The translations under genes were made by a program, and so were the position numbers. DNA of 64,000 bases from Aralia elata (Eukaryota > Streptophyta > Magnoliopsida > Apiales > Araliaceae): contig CM068380.1 of the NCBI GenBank assembly GCA_034770075.1, positions 28,892,005 through 28,956,004 of the forward strand. Reading direction: 5' to 3'. How positions within the stretch are numbered: the first letter of the stretch is position 1; every line of letters starts with the position of its first letter. The notes below the pieces were generated by a model that ran no database searches, was not told where the DNA came from, and saw only the letters and a list, made by a program, of their open reading frames with translations. Positions 21,738 to 33,672 of the stretch are shown in pieces.

Positions 21738-23744
21738 TGTCGACGCCGGGTTTCGCTTCTTTTGTCTTTTCCAATTTTAGCCTTTTGATTTAATGATTTT
21801 TTGGAAAAGGTTGGCATTCATATCGACGGGGTTTTGAAAGATCGTTTTTTATGATGAGCCAATTAACCAGAGTCGCCAGTTGGTATATTTGAAATGGATG
21901 TACCAACCCATCCGAGTTTTCGTTTTTTATGAATCGCTGGCTCATGTATGACTCCGAATTAATTGGTCTGCGAATCGAGATTCATAGAGTTCGGGGGCTT
22001 GCTTAAGTGAGGGGAAGGTGTTAGGCACCCCTCGACTTCCGTGAAACACGGTTACCGCAATCTTGATGCTCTCCTATCCTTTAATTCATGAAATGTGTGT
22101 GTATGCGCGTATGTGTGTGTGTGCCTACGTGAATGTTGTGGTGAGTTTGTATGAAAGAATCATTTAGGGAAAATCGTGCTTTGATTTGAGAATTCTTCGG
22201 AATGTCCTTCGATTTATATGAGAAAGCTTGATTCTTTATAAGAAAGGTTTGATTTTAATTGTCAAAACTGTGAGGTTTTCATTAAGTGTCGTTTTGGCAA
22301 AACAAGAGTTTTAAACCTTCGTCAAAATAGGAATCGAGATCTATACGTTGCTTTCGTAAATAGAATGATGGGCAACTTCTAGAATCTCTTTAACCCTATG
22401 CACAACGGTTTAATAAAACGTCAATTATTTGAAAAAAATCATTCCTTGTGATATTTGAAAACGATTTTCCTTAGCTTTCTCGTCTGAAATAGAAATCGAC
22501 ATTCATTAGCACTTCCCGTTTATTAACCTCGTGATGCTAATAGCCTAGTTTGATTGATTTTATGAAAATCTTATCATTTAGCTTTGAAATCAATTTTAGG
22601 TCGTAAATCAAATCAAGCATTAAAATGCATTGGGGCTATTCATGGGCATGTAAGCCATCCAAATAACCCCAAATGCCTACAATCACAAGTTTCACTATTT
22701 TGGGGCCTTAAACCCGATTCTCGCCTTGGCGTCGTTTTAAGGCCCGACGATTACATATTTACAATGAAAGGTACATCGAATTTATTACATATATCAAACG
22801 ATGTCCATCATCGGATTTGGACCACGGGGTCGCGCTCCTAGGCTCACATCCAAAATCGCTACACACCCACAAGATCCTAAAAATAACAATCTAAATAAAC
22901 TATGCATAATACATCATTACAACGAGCTAAAATTCACCAAATGGATATCATCGGGCCATTAGGAAGAATTTCGTTCCAATTGGAACCCTCCCTAATAGTC
23001 CTCAATCCATAGATCCACAACAATATACAAGAAAAACTACATTTAATTTAACCAAACAATATGATATAAATTGCTAGAACAAAGGGAACTTTCACCTTGC
23101 AAATGATCTCAAATGGATGTGAACTTGTGTATTTGACTAAGATAAGGAGTATATTTGGTACAATCAAAATCAAAGAATATAAATCCTCTCTTTTTTTCCT
23201 CTCTTTTTTTCCTATTTGATTGCAAAATTTGCTCCTTTTCCTCTCTATTTCCGTGTTCTTGCTGCTGCAGAATTCTTCTTCCTTCACCTTCTTCCAACCT
23301 CCTGTATGCTGAAGCGGAAATGAGCTGAAATAGGCTGCATTAGGGCAGCCGCAGATGGATCTGCGGCTGGCCGCAGATTGATCTGCGGCTGGCTGGCCAC
23401 CCCCAATCGCACTCAGCTGGTTTCCTGGCTTCGAGTCCTGTGCGCACTCAATTATTTTAATCGCTTGGCCGCAGATTGATCCGCGGCTGGGTGGGCTGAT
23501 TTTCTTGATTTTCGAACCGCACCTCGTTTCTCGTGTCAGATCATCGGTTTCCGCTGAAAGCCTTGCATTTTGCAGTCCGGGAACCGCTGGGAGACATGCC
23601 ACATCATTCGGGCATGCCCATTTCGGACGGCCCTGTTGTCACGTCGGTTTCGGTTGTAAATCGTCGCGGTGGCATCGAATGTTCGTTCTTGTGCATCCCT
23701 CCTATCATGGTTAGTATAGGAAGCGCAAAATTTGGGTGTCTACA
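21738..23744 (-). mobile_element. Solo LTR of a Tat/Ogre-type element
   Basis: 2007 bp. On the - strand it runs TGTAGACACCCAAATTTTGCG...GTCGACA and aligns along its length with the LTR at 54864-56883. It is flanked by GAGAT on both sides with no internal sequence, the signature of recombination between two LTRs of one inserted element. It contains GCCGCAGAT...ATCTGCGGC palindromes at about 23346-23395. Open frames within it (for example around 23048-23602) are not coding. Confidence 0.93.
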
Positions 23745-23877
23745 GAGATTTATCATATGTGGTTTTGATGAAATGGGGAATTCATCGAGTCGAGTAGTAC
23801 CCAATGAAATATAATTTCATTTCTTCAATGAATATATTTTATTGCTGTACTAATGTTAGTTTTTGTGTGTTTGTAGG
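23745..23877 (+). other. Tekay leader with splice-acceptor-like end
   Basis: This is the leader sequence after the solo LTR. It ends in a T-rich stretch and TTTGTAG directly before GATG, so the ATG at 23878 could be the start of a spliced exon. No coding sequence is seen in it. Confidence 0.35.
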
Positions 23878-24708
23878 ATGGCTGCCGTAGGGGAGACCAG
23901 TGGAGCCCGTGAGGAGGAGGAGGTATTTACAGACATACCAGTAGTTGTGGAGCAGCTGGTGGGCTATGCTCCTACTGCCCCAGGATTTTTATAGGAGGAG
24001 TCTGAGCCGGAGGAGGACTACCATAGGGAGCTACCAGAGCCGGTGGTAGGTAGAGTCATGAGGTTGGGCAGTCAGGATCCAGAGGCTGAGGAGGAGGACC
24101 CCGAGACCGAGGGAGAGGAGCCACCTGCTGATGTTGATGGAATGGGGTCCACTGCCGATGATATCATCGAGGGGTTGACTAGTAGGAATGAGGAGCTGGA
24201 GGATCGGGTAGCTCACCTGGAAGAGCAAAATCAGACCCATCAGTTCATGGAGGACCAGTACAGAGACCTGGCCTACCAGCTCGAGCACGACTTGGGAGTG
24301 GCAAAGTCACAGCTACAGGGCTACGAGTCCTCAGCGCAGCAGATCGGACCACTGCTACATTAGCTAGTGGCCCGAAACGCTGAGTTGAGGGAGAGACTGG
24401 AGTAGAGGGATTTACAGATCGCCCACCTGAGGGCGAAACAGGAGGCTATGAGATTCGAGGCAGGGCTGGAGGTGTCTGCGAGGATGCGCGTCAGGGAGGC
24501 CTGGGCCAGGGAGGCCAGGAGGGTTGATCAGTTAGAGGATCGGCTGGAGGCCAGCACGGTGAGGATCGAGACCCTAGGATATGCCCTAGATGTAGCCTAC
24601 AGGAGGCCCCGGTTTGAGGCAGGCGAGTCTAGTCGCTCAGTTCGTCGCAGGGTAGGGGATGGAGCATTCTCTGGTCAGCAGGCTCGGATCCGTCACGACA
24701 TGCAGTGA
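23878..24708 (+). pseudogene. Extra coiled-coil ORF upstream of gag (Tekay element)
   Basis: One reading frame of 276 codons runs from ATG 23878 to TGA 24706-24708, interrupted only by three in-frame TAG codons at 23992, 24361 and 24403 (codons 39, 162, 176). It encodes an acidic N-terminal half (EAEEEDPETEGEE near codons 64-76). A long, strongly charged helical stretch follows, with heptad-like spacing (RNEELEDRVAHLEEQNQ, codons 98-114; RRVDQLEDRLEASTVRIETL, codons 219-238), and a short basic tail. I do not recognise a domain. It is not gag, which starts separately at 25106. Extra ORFs upstream of gag are established for Ogre-type elements; I do not recall one as standard in Tekay elements. 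A structural or RNA-binding accessory role is a guess. Repair of the three stops would be needed for translation. Confidence 0.7.
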
Positions 24709-25105
24709 CTTGATATGATGGTTACTTTGTCTTTAGTTCAGTCAGTCCCACCTTTTGTTATGTTAGGGACGTATTCATGTTTGATTTGTGAAACTTTATA
24801 TTGTATTTAGACTTGGGGTAGCAGTTAAACTCCAACTTTTGTGTTTTGAGGGATGGAAGGTTAGGATTCCCCACTTTTGTCTTGGGGGAAAGATTATTGA
24901 TGGGTAGGCACACAGTGGCCCATTTATAGAAGTATGCCACAGGTTTAGTCTTGTAACAAAACAGTGGTATATGAATATAAATGCAGATGTTTCACTTAAA
25001 TCAAATGTGTTGATAGATATTTTACCTTTGATTGCTTATTTTAATGACATATTGTGTAAAATATAAAACTATAGGTAAAAGTCAGCGGATTTTCCTTATC
25101 CAAAC
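24709..25105 (+). other. Spacer between coiled-coil ORF and gag
   Basis: About 400 bp with no open frame of note. T-rich and A-rich stretches end just before the gag ATG. Confidence 0.6.
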
Positions 25106-25905
25106 ATGCCGCCAAGAGGACGACCACGTAACCGACAGGTTGAGGAATCAGAAAGCGAAGTTGGAAATCAATCCAACCCGATGAGAATGTTTGCGGAAAT
25201 GCTGGCAGAAGCCATGCAATCAAGGCCGCCACCTGGACGGGCCCAAGCAGCAGCCGAGCCAACGCATCATCTGGCAAATTTTAAAGACTTCAAATTAGTT
25301 GGACCACCTGAGTTCAAGGGAACTCTGAACCCAATCGAAGCGCAGACCTGGATAGAGGAGATAGAAAAGGTATTCGAGGTAGCACGGGTGGCAGAGGAAC
25401 AGAAAACAAGCTTTGCTACCTTCATGTTAAAGGGCGAGGCGAACTACTGGTGGAAGGCCAATAGGGGCCGAGTGGAAGGAGGCATTGTCGCATGGGAACG
25501 CTTTAAGGAGATGTTCTTGGAGAATTACTTTCCGGAGAGCATGAAGCAAGAGATGGAGATCAAGTTCCTGGAACTAAAACAAGGAAATATGTCTGTGGCT
25601 GAGTACGCGGCTAAGTTTAATGAGTTGGCACGGTTTGCAACTCACCAAGTCAGCACAGAAGAAAGAAAAGCTCGAAGGTTTGAGCAAGGATTGAAACCAT
25701 GGTTATACCGTTCTGTTGCGGTATTGAAAATCAAGACATTTGCAGAATTGTTGGAGAGGGCGATCATTGCAGAGGGTGGCAGTGAGGCCCTGGCAAAATA
25801 CAATCAAGAGAAGAAGAAGGGACATGAGGGCCCGAAGGCAGGAAGCAGCGGGGGCAGTAACCCCAACAAACGGAAATGGGTCGAGAGTCAGTCCTCTGGG
25901 AAACA
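25106..25905 (+). pseudogene. gag: Tekay gag (matrix/capsid part)
   Basis: The frame opens with MPPRGRPRNRQVEESESE, a basic start common in Tekay gag, and stays open to 26038. Homology in this frame ends near 25905. The capsid (retrotransposon gag) domain spans codons 50-230: FKLVGPPEFKGTLNP, TWIEEIEKVFEV, LKGEANYWWKA, FKEMFLENYFPESMKQEMEIKFLELKQGNMSVAEYAAKFNEL and RFEQGLKPWLY. A one-base indel near 25898-25905 shifts the C-terminal zinc-knuckle part to another frame. Gag packages element RNA in the cytoplasm. Confidence 0.92.
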
Positions 25906-26873
25906 AATCTGGAGGGGAGGTGAAAAAGTCAGGCAGATGCAACAACTGTGGCAAGAACCACATGGGGGAATGCATGAAGGGGAAGAGCGTGTGTCACCGT
26001 TGTGGACAACCTGGACACATGGCCCCGCAGTGCCCTAATAAGCCGAAAGGAGGTTGTTTCTCCTGTGGATCTCCTGACCACCAGATCAAGGACTGTCCGA
26101 AGAGGAAAAGCGACGCCGGGAGTGGCAACCGAAACAACAACAACAGTGGAAACCGCAACCGGTTGAACTACGGGCCACCATCCAGTCAAGCTAACAGGCC
26201 AACAGCCCGCACGTTCAACATGACTGTGCAGGATGCCATGGAATCCAAAGACGTGGTGTCAGGTATCATCCCAATCAATGATATAAATGCATATGTGCTA
26301 TTTGATTCGGGTGCTACTTGCTCTTTTGTTTCCGAAGAATTTGCTAGTCAGTTAAATGTACCTTGTGAAAAGTTAGAACACCCTATGAACATAGAAGTAG
26401 CAAACAAGGAAATTATCCCCGTAGAATGCATTCATAGGAATTGTTGTGCTGAATTGCGAGGATTTAAGCTCAATGTGGATTTGATACCAATTCGACTGGG
26501 AGAGTTTGACGTAATCCTGGGAATGGATTGGCTATCAATTCACGGAGCAGTCATTGATTGTAAGAAGAAATGTGTACACCTAAAGACTTCTAATAAGTCG
26601 AAGGTGGTATTCTATGGCAGCAAGTCACCAAAACCATCTTGTTATCTTACTATGATGCAAACAAGGAGATTACTGAAGAAAGGTTGCGAGTGTTATTTGG
26701 CCCCTGTGGTCGATACTCGTCAGGTCGGGGATGATATGGGTCAAATACCAATCGTGAGAGAATTCACTGATGTCTTTCCCGATGAACTTTCGGGACTGCC
26801 GCTGGACAGGGAAACCGAGTTCGTTATCGATTTGGCACCGGGAACCGCACCAATATCAAAGCCGCCGTATTGA
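25905..26873 (+). pseudogene. Tekay nucleocapsid zinc knuckles and aspartic protease
   Basis: The frame encodes three Cys/His boxes in about 60 residues (CNNCGKNHMGEC, CHRCGQPGHMAPQC, CFSCGSPDHQIKDC), an Asn-rich spacer, then the retropepsin core. The protease active site is the FDSGATCSFVS block near 26301-26333, followed by VILGMDWL near 26513-26536. The RT linker (FPDELSGLP, FVIDLAPGTAPISKPPY) ends at TGA 26871-26873, where related elements have Arg; a CGA to TGA change explains it. The next codon continues RT in the same frame, so the polyprotein is cut by one stop here. Confidence 0.92.
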
Positions 26874-28232
26874 ATGGCACCGGTAGAAATGAAAGAGTTG
26901 ATGGTGCAACTGCAGGAACTGTTAGATAAAGGTTACATCAGACCAAGCGTGTCCCCATGGGGAGCGCCAGTTCTGTTTGTAAAGAAGAAAGATGGTTCGA
27001 TGAGACTGTATATCGACTATCGGGAGTTGAACAAAGTTACGATTAAGAATAGGTATCCGCTTCCTAGGATTGACGATCTATTTGATCAACTTAAGGGAGC
27101 GAAATACTTTTCAAAAATCGACTTAAGAACAGGCTATCATCAGCTGAAGGTGAGGCAGGAAGATATCCCGAAGACTGCATTCAGAACTCGTTACGGGCAC
27201 TTCGAGTTTCTGGTAATGTCTTTTGGATTGACAAATGCACCAGCAGCATTCATGGATATGATGAACAGAGTATTCAAGCAGTACTTGGACAAGTTCGTAG
27301 TCGTATTCATCGATGACATTCTGGTGCATTCAGGGACGGAGGAGGAACATGCTGAACATTTAAGGATTGTGTTGGAAGCTCTCAGGAGGGAGAGATTGTA
27401 TGCGAAGTTTTCTAAGTGTGAGTTTTGGTTGCAGAGGGTGCAATTTCTGGGTCACGTCATCGACAAGAATGGTGTTTCGGTGGATCCAGCTAAAGTAGAA
27501 GCGGTTATCAATTGGGAACAACCAAAGACACCCACAGAGATCCGGAGTTTCTTGGGATTAGCGGGATACTATCGAAGATTCATACAAGATTTTTCAAAGA
27601 TAGCATCGCCATTGACTAACCTCACCAGAAAAACAGTTAAGTTCGTTTGGTCGGAAAAATGTGAGGAGAGTTTCATGGAGTTGAAGAAGAGACTTAGCCA
27701 GGCACCAGTGTTGACCTTACCCGACAACACTGGGGGTTTCGTAGTGTATAACGATGCGTCACACAAGCGTCTGGGCTGTGTACTGATGCAACATGGCAAG
27801 GTCGTGGCGTACGCATCACGTCAACTGAAAGACTATGAAAAGGGTTACCCGACTCATGACTTGGAGTTAGCAGCGGTAGTTTTCGCCTTGAAGATTTGGA
27901 GGCACTACCTATACGGTGAGAAGTGCGAGATATATACGGATCACAAAAGTCTAAAATATATCTTCACTCAAAAGGAGCTGAACATGAGACAACGCCGATG
28001 GTTAGAATTGATCAAGGACTACGACTGTGAAATTCTGTACCATCCGGGCAAAGCAAATGTAGTGGCTGATGCCTTAAGCAGGAAAGGCAAGGTGAAATTG
28101 ATGCAGCTGACGGTTCAAGAGGAATTGGTAAATGACTTTGAACGTCTGGAACTGGAGGTTAGGTATCCAATGGAGGCGGACAATAAATTGTTTACTGTAA
28201 CGGCGGGTCCGACCCTACTGGATAAGATATAG
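26874..28232 (+). CDS. pol: Tekay reverse transcriptase and RNase H
   Basis: Codons 1-452 are open. RT motifs are KGYIRPSVSPWGAPVLFVKKKDG (about 19-41), RLYIDYRELNK (44-54), the first catalytic Asp in KIDL (81-84) and FIDD (145-148). The thumb/connection shows FLGHVIDKNGV and EIRSFLGLAGYYRRFI (222-237). RNase H has Asp294 (NDAS), Glu331, Asp356 (TDHKSL) and Asp399 (ADALSR). All catalytic residues of both enzymes are visible. The start ATG is only the codon after a premature TGA, not a native start. The end is a TAG at 28230-28232, before the integrase zinc domain. In a live element this is part of one gag-pol precursor. Confidence 0.94.
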   Translation: MAPVEMKELMVQLQELLDKGYIRPSVSPWGAPVLFVKKKDGSMRLYIDYRELNKVTIKNRYPLPRIDDLFDQLKGAKYFSKIDLRTGYHQLKVRQEDIPKTAFRTRYGHFEFLVMSFGLTNAPAAFMDMMNRVFKQYLDKFVVVFIDDILVHSGTEEEHAEHLRIVLEALRRERLYAKFSKCEFWLQRVQFLGHVIDKNGVSVDPAKVEAVINWEQPKTPTEIRSFLGLAGYYRRFIQDFSKIASPLTNLTRKTVKFVWSEKCEESFMELKKRLSQAPVLTLPDNTGGFVVYNDASHKRLGCVLMQHGKVVAYASRQLKDYEKGYPTHDLELAAVVFALKIWRHYLYGEKCEIYTDHKSLKYIFTQKELNMRQRRWLELIKDYDCEILYHPGKANVVADALSRKGKVKLMQLTVQEELVNDFERLELEVRYPMEADNKLFTVTAGPTLLDKI

Positions 28233-29644
28233 GAGGCTCAAGAATTTGATGAAGAATGCATTGATATTAAGAAACAATTATCAGAGGGAAAAGCATCGAA
28301 GTACAAGATTGACAGCGCAGGATTGCTGAGATTCGAGGGGAGGATCTGGATACCTTACGTACCAGACTTAAGGGAAGAAATTTTGCAAGAGGCCCATAAT
28401 ACGAGATTTTCGGTACATCCGGGTAGCACCAAGATGTATCAAGATCTTCGTCAACATTATTGGTGGCCGCATTTGAAAGGGGAAGTTGCAGAGTTCGTCA
28501 GCCGGTGTTTAACTTGTCAAAGGATCAAGGCGGAGCACCAGCGGCCGAGCGGATTGTTGCAACCCTTAGAGATTCCCGAGTGGAAGTGGGAGCACACATT
28601 ACTATGGATTTTGTGGTAGGACTCCCGACAACCCAAAAAGGTTTAGACGCCATCTGGGTGATCGTAGATCGTTTGACCAAGTCTGCCCACTTTCTACCGA
28701 TCAAGATCAGGTACAAATTGGAACAGTTGGCGAAACTTTACGTGAAGGAGATAGTATCACGACACGGAGTGCCGGTGTCTATTGTATCCGACAGAGATCC
28801 GCGCTTCACGTCAAATTTTTGGAGAAGTCTATAAGAGAGACTAGGAACATAATTAAGAATGAGTACGGCGTACCATCCTCAGACTGATGGTCAGAGTGAG
28901 CGAACAATCCAGACTCTAGAGGATATGCTCCGGGCAGTGGTGATGGATTTAAGTGGCAGCTGGGACGATCACTTGCCACTAGTGGAGTTCGCCTACAATA
29001 ATAGTTACCATGCTAGTATTGGTATGCCACCGTACGAAGCACTATACGGAAGAAAGTGTCGAACGCCGTTGTGTTGGGATGAAGTTGGTGAACGGAGGTT
29101 GTTGGGACCAGAATTGGTACAACAAACCGTGGAAATAATTAAAGTAATAAGGCAACGGTTAGTAGCAGCCCAGGATCGTCAGAAGAAATATGCCGACTTA
29201 TATCGTCAGAAACGAGACTTTGAAGTTGGTAGCTTTGTGTTTCTAAAGGTATCTCCCTGGAAAGGGAAGATCCGTTTTGGGAAGAAGGGCAAATTGAGCC
29301 CTAGGTTCATAGGACCATTCGAGATTTTGAGGAGAATAGGCGAAGTGGCGTACGAGGTAGCCTTACCTCCTGAACTTGAGCACATTCACAACGTGTTTCA
29401 TGTGTCAGTGTTGCGTCCGTATAAGCCAGATTACAAACATGTTATTTCCTATGAACCAATTCTAGTCGAAAGGGATTTATCGTACGAAGAGATCCCTGTA
29501 CAAATACTGGATAGAAAAGAGCAGAAGCTGAGGAATAAGATCATTCATTCAGTTAAAGTTCTCTGGAGAAACCACGCAGTGGAAGAAGCCACATGGGAGC
29601 TCGAAGAAAAGATGAGAGCTAATTTCCCCCAGTTATTTGAGTAA
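28233..29644 (+). pseudogene. pol: Tekay integrase with chromodomain-like C-terminus
   Basis: The zinc domain (EAHNTRFSVHPGSTKMYQDL, CLTCQR) lies in frame with RT up to about 28590, where a 2-bp AC duplication shifts the frame. The catalytic core follows (TMDFVVGLP, VSDRDPRFTSNFW, then YHPQTDGQSERTIQTLEDML). Two TAA stops at 28832 and 28850 lie between the second Asp and the Glu. The last open piece, 28859-29644, holds the GPF/Y module (LSPRFIGPFEILRRIG) and the HNVFHVSVLRPY block. It ends in a chromodomain-like tail (EEIPVQILDRKEQKLRNK, VKVLWRNH, EATWELEEKMRANFPQLF). Such tails are thought to steer chromoviruses to heterochromatin. The native stop is TAA 29642-29644. Confidence 0.92.
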
Positions 29645-29678
29645 CCTTATAATGAAATTCCGAGGACGGAATTTTTAT

Positions 29679-29691
29679 AAGGGGGAGAGGA
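29679..29691 (+). other. Polypurine tract of Tekay element
   Basis: AAGGGGGAGAGGA directly before the 3' LTR, preceded by TTTTTAT as usual in this lineage. Confidence 0.88.
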
Positions 29692-32600
29692 TGTAATGCC
29701 CGGAAATTTTAAGCATTGTATCAAATTTATTTTTATAAATAAATTCATTTTATACAATTTTATAAATTTAATTGGACCCAGGTAAGTAGTATTATTCAAA
29801 TTATAAATTTATCCTAATATTTAATTTCAAGAAAATTGGGAAAATTAAATTGCGTTACTATTATCGGATCTAAATAATTTGCATGAAGAATTATGGTTGA
29901 AATAAATATTATAAATAATTAATTAATTTAAGTAATTGATTCAATTTAAATATTAGGAGAATAATGTTAATAATTTTAATAATAAACCAGTTGGGCTATT
30001 TTCTTTTATTTGACCCAAATTTTAATTGAGCCCAGACCCCTCTTTATTTTTGGGCTGACCCAATTCCATTTATCTCCTTAGTAGAGCATTCGGGTCGGGT
30101 CGGTGCAACCAAGGACGAACGGGTTGGAACCGTTCCAAATGAATTGGGCTACCGGTGGATTCAGGGGTATCAGGGCACCAACTTATTATTTGGGGGAAAA
30201 CAAAGTCAAGCCAAACCATCAGTGTTAACCAAGAACCTCCACACCCTAGCCTCTCAAATCAAAATCGACCTAAGCCCTAGCTCCTAAATCAATCACACCA
30301 AAACTGTCCATCGATTCGGACAGAGCGAGATGACGGGGGAAAGAAACGGGATTGTCCATCGCCGGCGGTAGCAAGAGTTCAGTGTCGATCGACGGCTGCC
30401 AAGGGGCGACCAGCGGATAAACGAGCGACGTTAGAGGCGACCATCGAAGGGACCAAAGGTTCCAGGAAATCGGCGATTCAACCACCTGGATTTCGCGGCT
30501 CGAGGATTGATGAGACCACCGTCCGTTTGCCCCTCTCCTTACCGTCAGTCACTACCCCCTCTACCCGAAGGTTAATAGCTCGTGAAATTAAGGTAATACC
30601 CAGCAAATTGGGTAAACCAATTCCTATAAATTGAAGCCCAATTAGTCAAGCGGCTGAATCCCTTGTCTGTGTAATTTCCAATTTAGAAGATTTAGGGCTC
30701 AAAACTTAAGCGAGAGAGGAAGCAGGGGTGGCTAGTTGAGGGTTTTAAATTCTGCTAAAGTGGATGTCCAGCTGGGTTGAGTATTTTGGACGAAGGAGAA
30801 GGATTTCTAGGCGAACAAACACCAAGGTATCGAGCGACTGTATTAGCTTATTCGATTTGTATTTACACAGTGTATAATTGTATTGTTGATATGAAATTGG
30901 AAACCTTATTATAACTTTTGGGGTTCAATATCTGTTATCAGTTTGTTTGGTTTTAATTTGGGAAACCTGGTAATAAGATATTGGATTTGTTTATAGCAAC
31001 TGTGATGGGTTTGTTTAATTTTCCATCTTGTGATTGGTTATAGTATATATGGTATTGGATTGTATTGCGTTTCTTGCTGGGAACCTGTAATTGAGGAACC
31101 AAAATGGTTCGGTAGTTGTATTATAATTTTGAGTTCAAAATCTGGGCTTCTGTTAGTTGTATCACTGTGATGGTGTAATATACATTGTTTTGGGAAATAC
31201 AGGAATACTGTGATAGTTCATATGGTTAGGACAGTATTGTGATGAACCTTAACAGTTCTAGCAGTTGGAAGTATTAAGCTTATGTCATATATTTGTTGGA
31301 TTTGCATTACGATTAAATCTGTGTTGATTTGTTTTGGTTTTTGGATGGTTCTGTTAAAAGTATAACTATAAACACAAATCCTTGACTTTCTTTTGGGTAG
31401 GATATCAGTGCTTGAGGTAATGTTTGAGCCAAAACAGTGTTCGTATGGGTTAACTGCAGTGTCAATAATATTGTGGGAGAAATTGCTGGCGTTTAATGGG
31501 TTAATGTAATAATTAACAATAATTTATTATTATCAATGAATAATAAATAAAGGTAGTAAATATTTAATTATTATTGGATAATAATTAAATATGAATAGAA
31601 TTAATAAAATAATTATTTATTATTTATTAATGAATAATAAATAAAGATAATAAATATTCAATTATTATCTAATTAATAATTAATAATTCAATTATTTATT
31701 GTTTATTCTTAAATAAACCTAGTAATGTAATTATTTATCCTTAAATAATAAATAAGGATACTAAATGTTAATTATTATTTAATGAATAATAATTAAATAA
31801 AATCCATAAAGTAATTATTTATTATTATTTAATTATTAATAAATATTAATTAAGCATGAATAAGTTAACAAAATAATTATTTATTTAATAAATAAAGATA
31901 ATAAATACTTAATTATTATTTAATTAAATAATAATTAAGTATAAGTAAAGTTAATAAATAATTATTTATTATTTATAATAAATATTTAATTGTTAATTAA
32001 GTATGAATATAGTTAATAAAATGATTATTTATTATTTAACCTTAAATAATAAATAAAGATAGTAAATATTTAATTATTATTTAATATTAAATGATAATTA
32101 AGTATGAGCAAGGTTAACAAATAATTATTTATTATTTATCGATAAATAATAAATAAAGGTAATAAATATTTAATGATTATTTGATAATTAAGTATAAGTA
32201 AAGTTAATAAATAATTACTTATTATTTATCAATAAATAATAAATAAGTTAATAAATATTTAATTGTTATCCAAATAATAATTGATAATAATTAAGTATGA
32301 CTAAAGGTAATGAAATAATTATTATCGTAATAAATAAGGGTTGTTAAACCATGTTCAGGGACAGATAAGGGTAATAAATCCGGGAAACCAAAGAATAAGT
32401 AATCATGATTAGCTACCACCAATTTAATAGCTAAAGATTATTAATTTCTGTTTAACTAATGTTAAATAGTAATTAAATGTAGCTGGTGAAGTGCTACCTG
32501 TTAGATAAATGGTATAGTGAGGTGTGCCAATATATAGCAATGCCACATTAATTGATAAGTCGACTTTATCCAATGATAGGTCACTCAAGATCAATTAATT

Positions 32601-33667
32601 AAAGCTAGGATTTAATTGTAGCTGAGCAAACAGGCAAGTTCCCTAATTCCATTCTTTCAGTATATTGAATATAAGTCCTTCCTTACTCAACTTTTACATT
32701 GAGCAAATTTCTAAACCTTATGCACTATTTTTAATTCGTGCAAAAAGGTATATAAATGTTGTTGCAAGTTATTCATTAAGCTTGAATCTTATTTCCAAGC
32801 ATGCTTTAAGCGGTCTAATTACTTTTAAAATTATTCCACCTCTATGTATTTATTGACATTCGCACTCGTGCATTTGAAATTCGTACATTTAAATTCAGGA
32901 ATTTATAAACCATTCATGGTTAAGTCTGAACCCTTGTTCGGTCAGACAAATATGTGAGAATTTATAAAAGCTATCTGAACCAATCAATGGTAAGGATTCT
33001 TAGACTGTATGAACACCCCTTTATTTATAGGGGAGTACCCCACGTACCGTATATAAGGTACAAATAGCAGAATTAAATGTTATGCATATACATAGGGTAC
33101 GCGAGGCTGATCCCCTCAAGTACGTTATTCTGTAGCCAGTAACCAGAGGGTCAACCAGCTATTGACTCCTTTGGAAGTTATCGTTCAAAGTCTATTTGAC
33201 TATCAATTGTTCTAAAAGCAATTATTGTTCTTGCTTCTGATTTTTCTAATGTTGAAATTCCTTAATATCCCTTCATCATGATATATCCTTATTGTCATAC
33301 TTTAAACTTGCTGGGCAAACTCGTTGCTCATTCTTGCTATATCATGATCTCATTGCAGCTAAACTCGAGACGTCAGGGAAGAACAAAGGGAAGGAAAAGA
33401 TGAAGTGATAAACTTCATGTAGCAGAAAATACAATTATGTGTAGTTAATTACTGTAATGTAATTTAATCCCTGATAGTTATTAGGGTACGGATTGTGTAT
33501 GTGTTTAAGGTTATTTGTATTCTGGGACTAGTAACACCTTGTAATGAACAACGTATGTTTATTTTATTCCGCATTTTAGTTACCATATGTTGTTAGAGGT
33601 GAATGTTTGTATTGGATCGTGATGACCGGATCCGGGTACTTGGAGACCCGAATTTGGGGGCGTCACA
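29692..33667 (+). repeat. 3' LTR of Tekay element
   Basis: 3976 bp, nearly identical to 17651-21633. Differences are scattered substitutions and one-base indels. It carries the same AT-rich array (about 31495-32340) and mini-ORF (33355-33408). Confidence 0.95.
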
Positions 33668-33672
33668 GGAAG
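33668..33672. repeat. Target-site duplication GGAAG (right copy)
   Basis: Pairs with 17646-17650. Confidence 0.95.

Larger units (their letters stand above)
17651..33667 (+). mobile_element. Tekay/Del-type chromovirus, 16 kb
   Basis: A complete Ty3/gypsy element of 16,017 bp: 5' LTR 17651-21633, initiator-Met-type primer site, long leader, an extra coiled-coil ORF, gag, protease, RT, RNase H, integrase with a C-terminal chromodomain-like segment, polypurine tract and 3' LTR 29692-33667. The TSD is GGAAG. The three zinc knuckles and the chromodomain-like tail place it in the Tekay/Del chromoviruses. The LTRs are nearly identical, so insertion is recent, yet the coding part carries stops and shifts. 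A Tat/Ogre-type solo LTR interrupts the leader. Confidence 0.95.

Noticed and set aside
23048..23602. A 184-codon - strand open frame
   Set aside because: It lies wholly inside the Tat/Ogre-type solo LTR and has no recognisable domain; LTRs of this family are non-coding.
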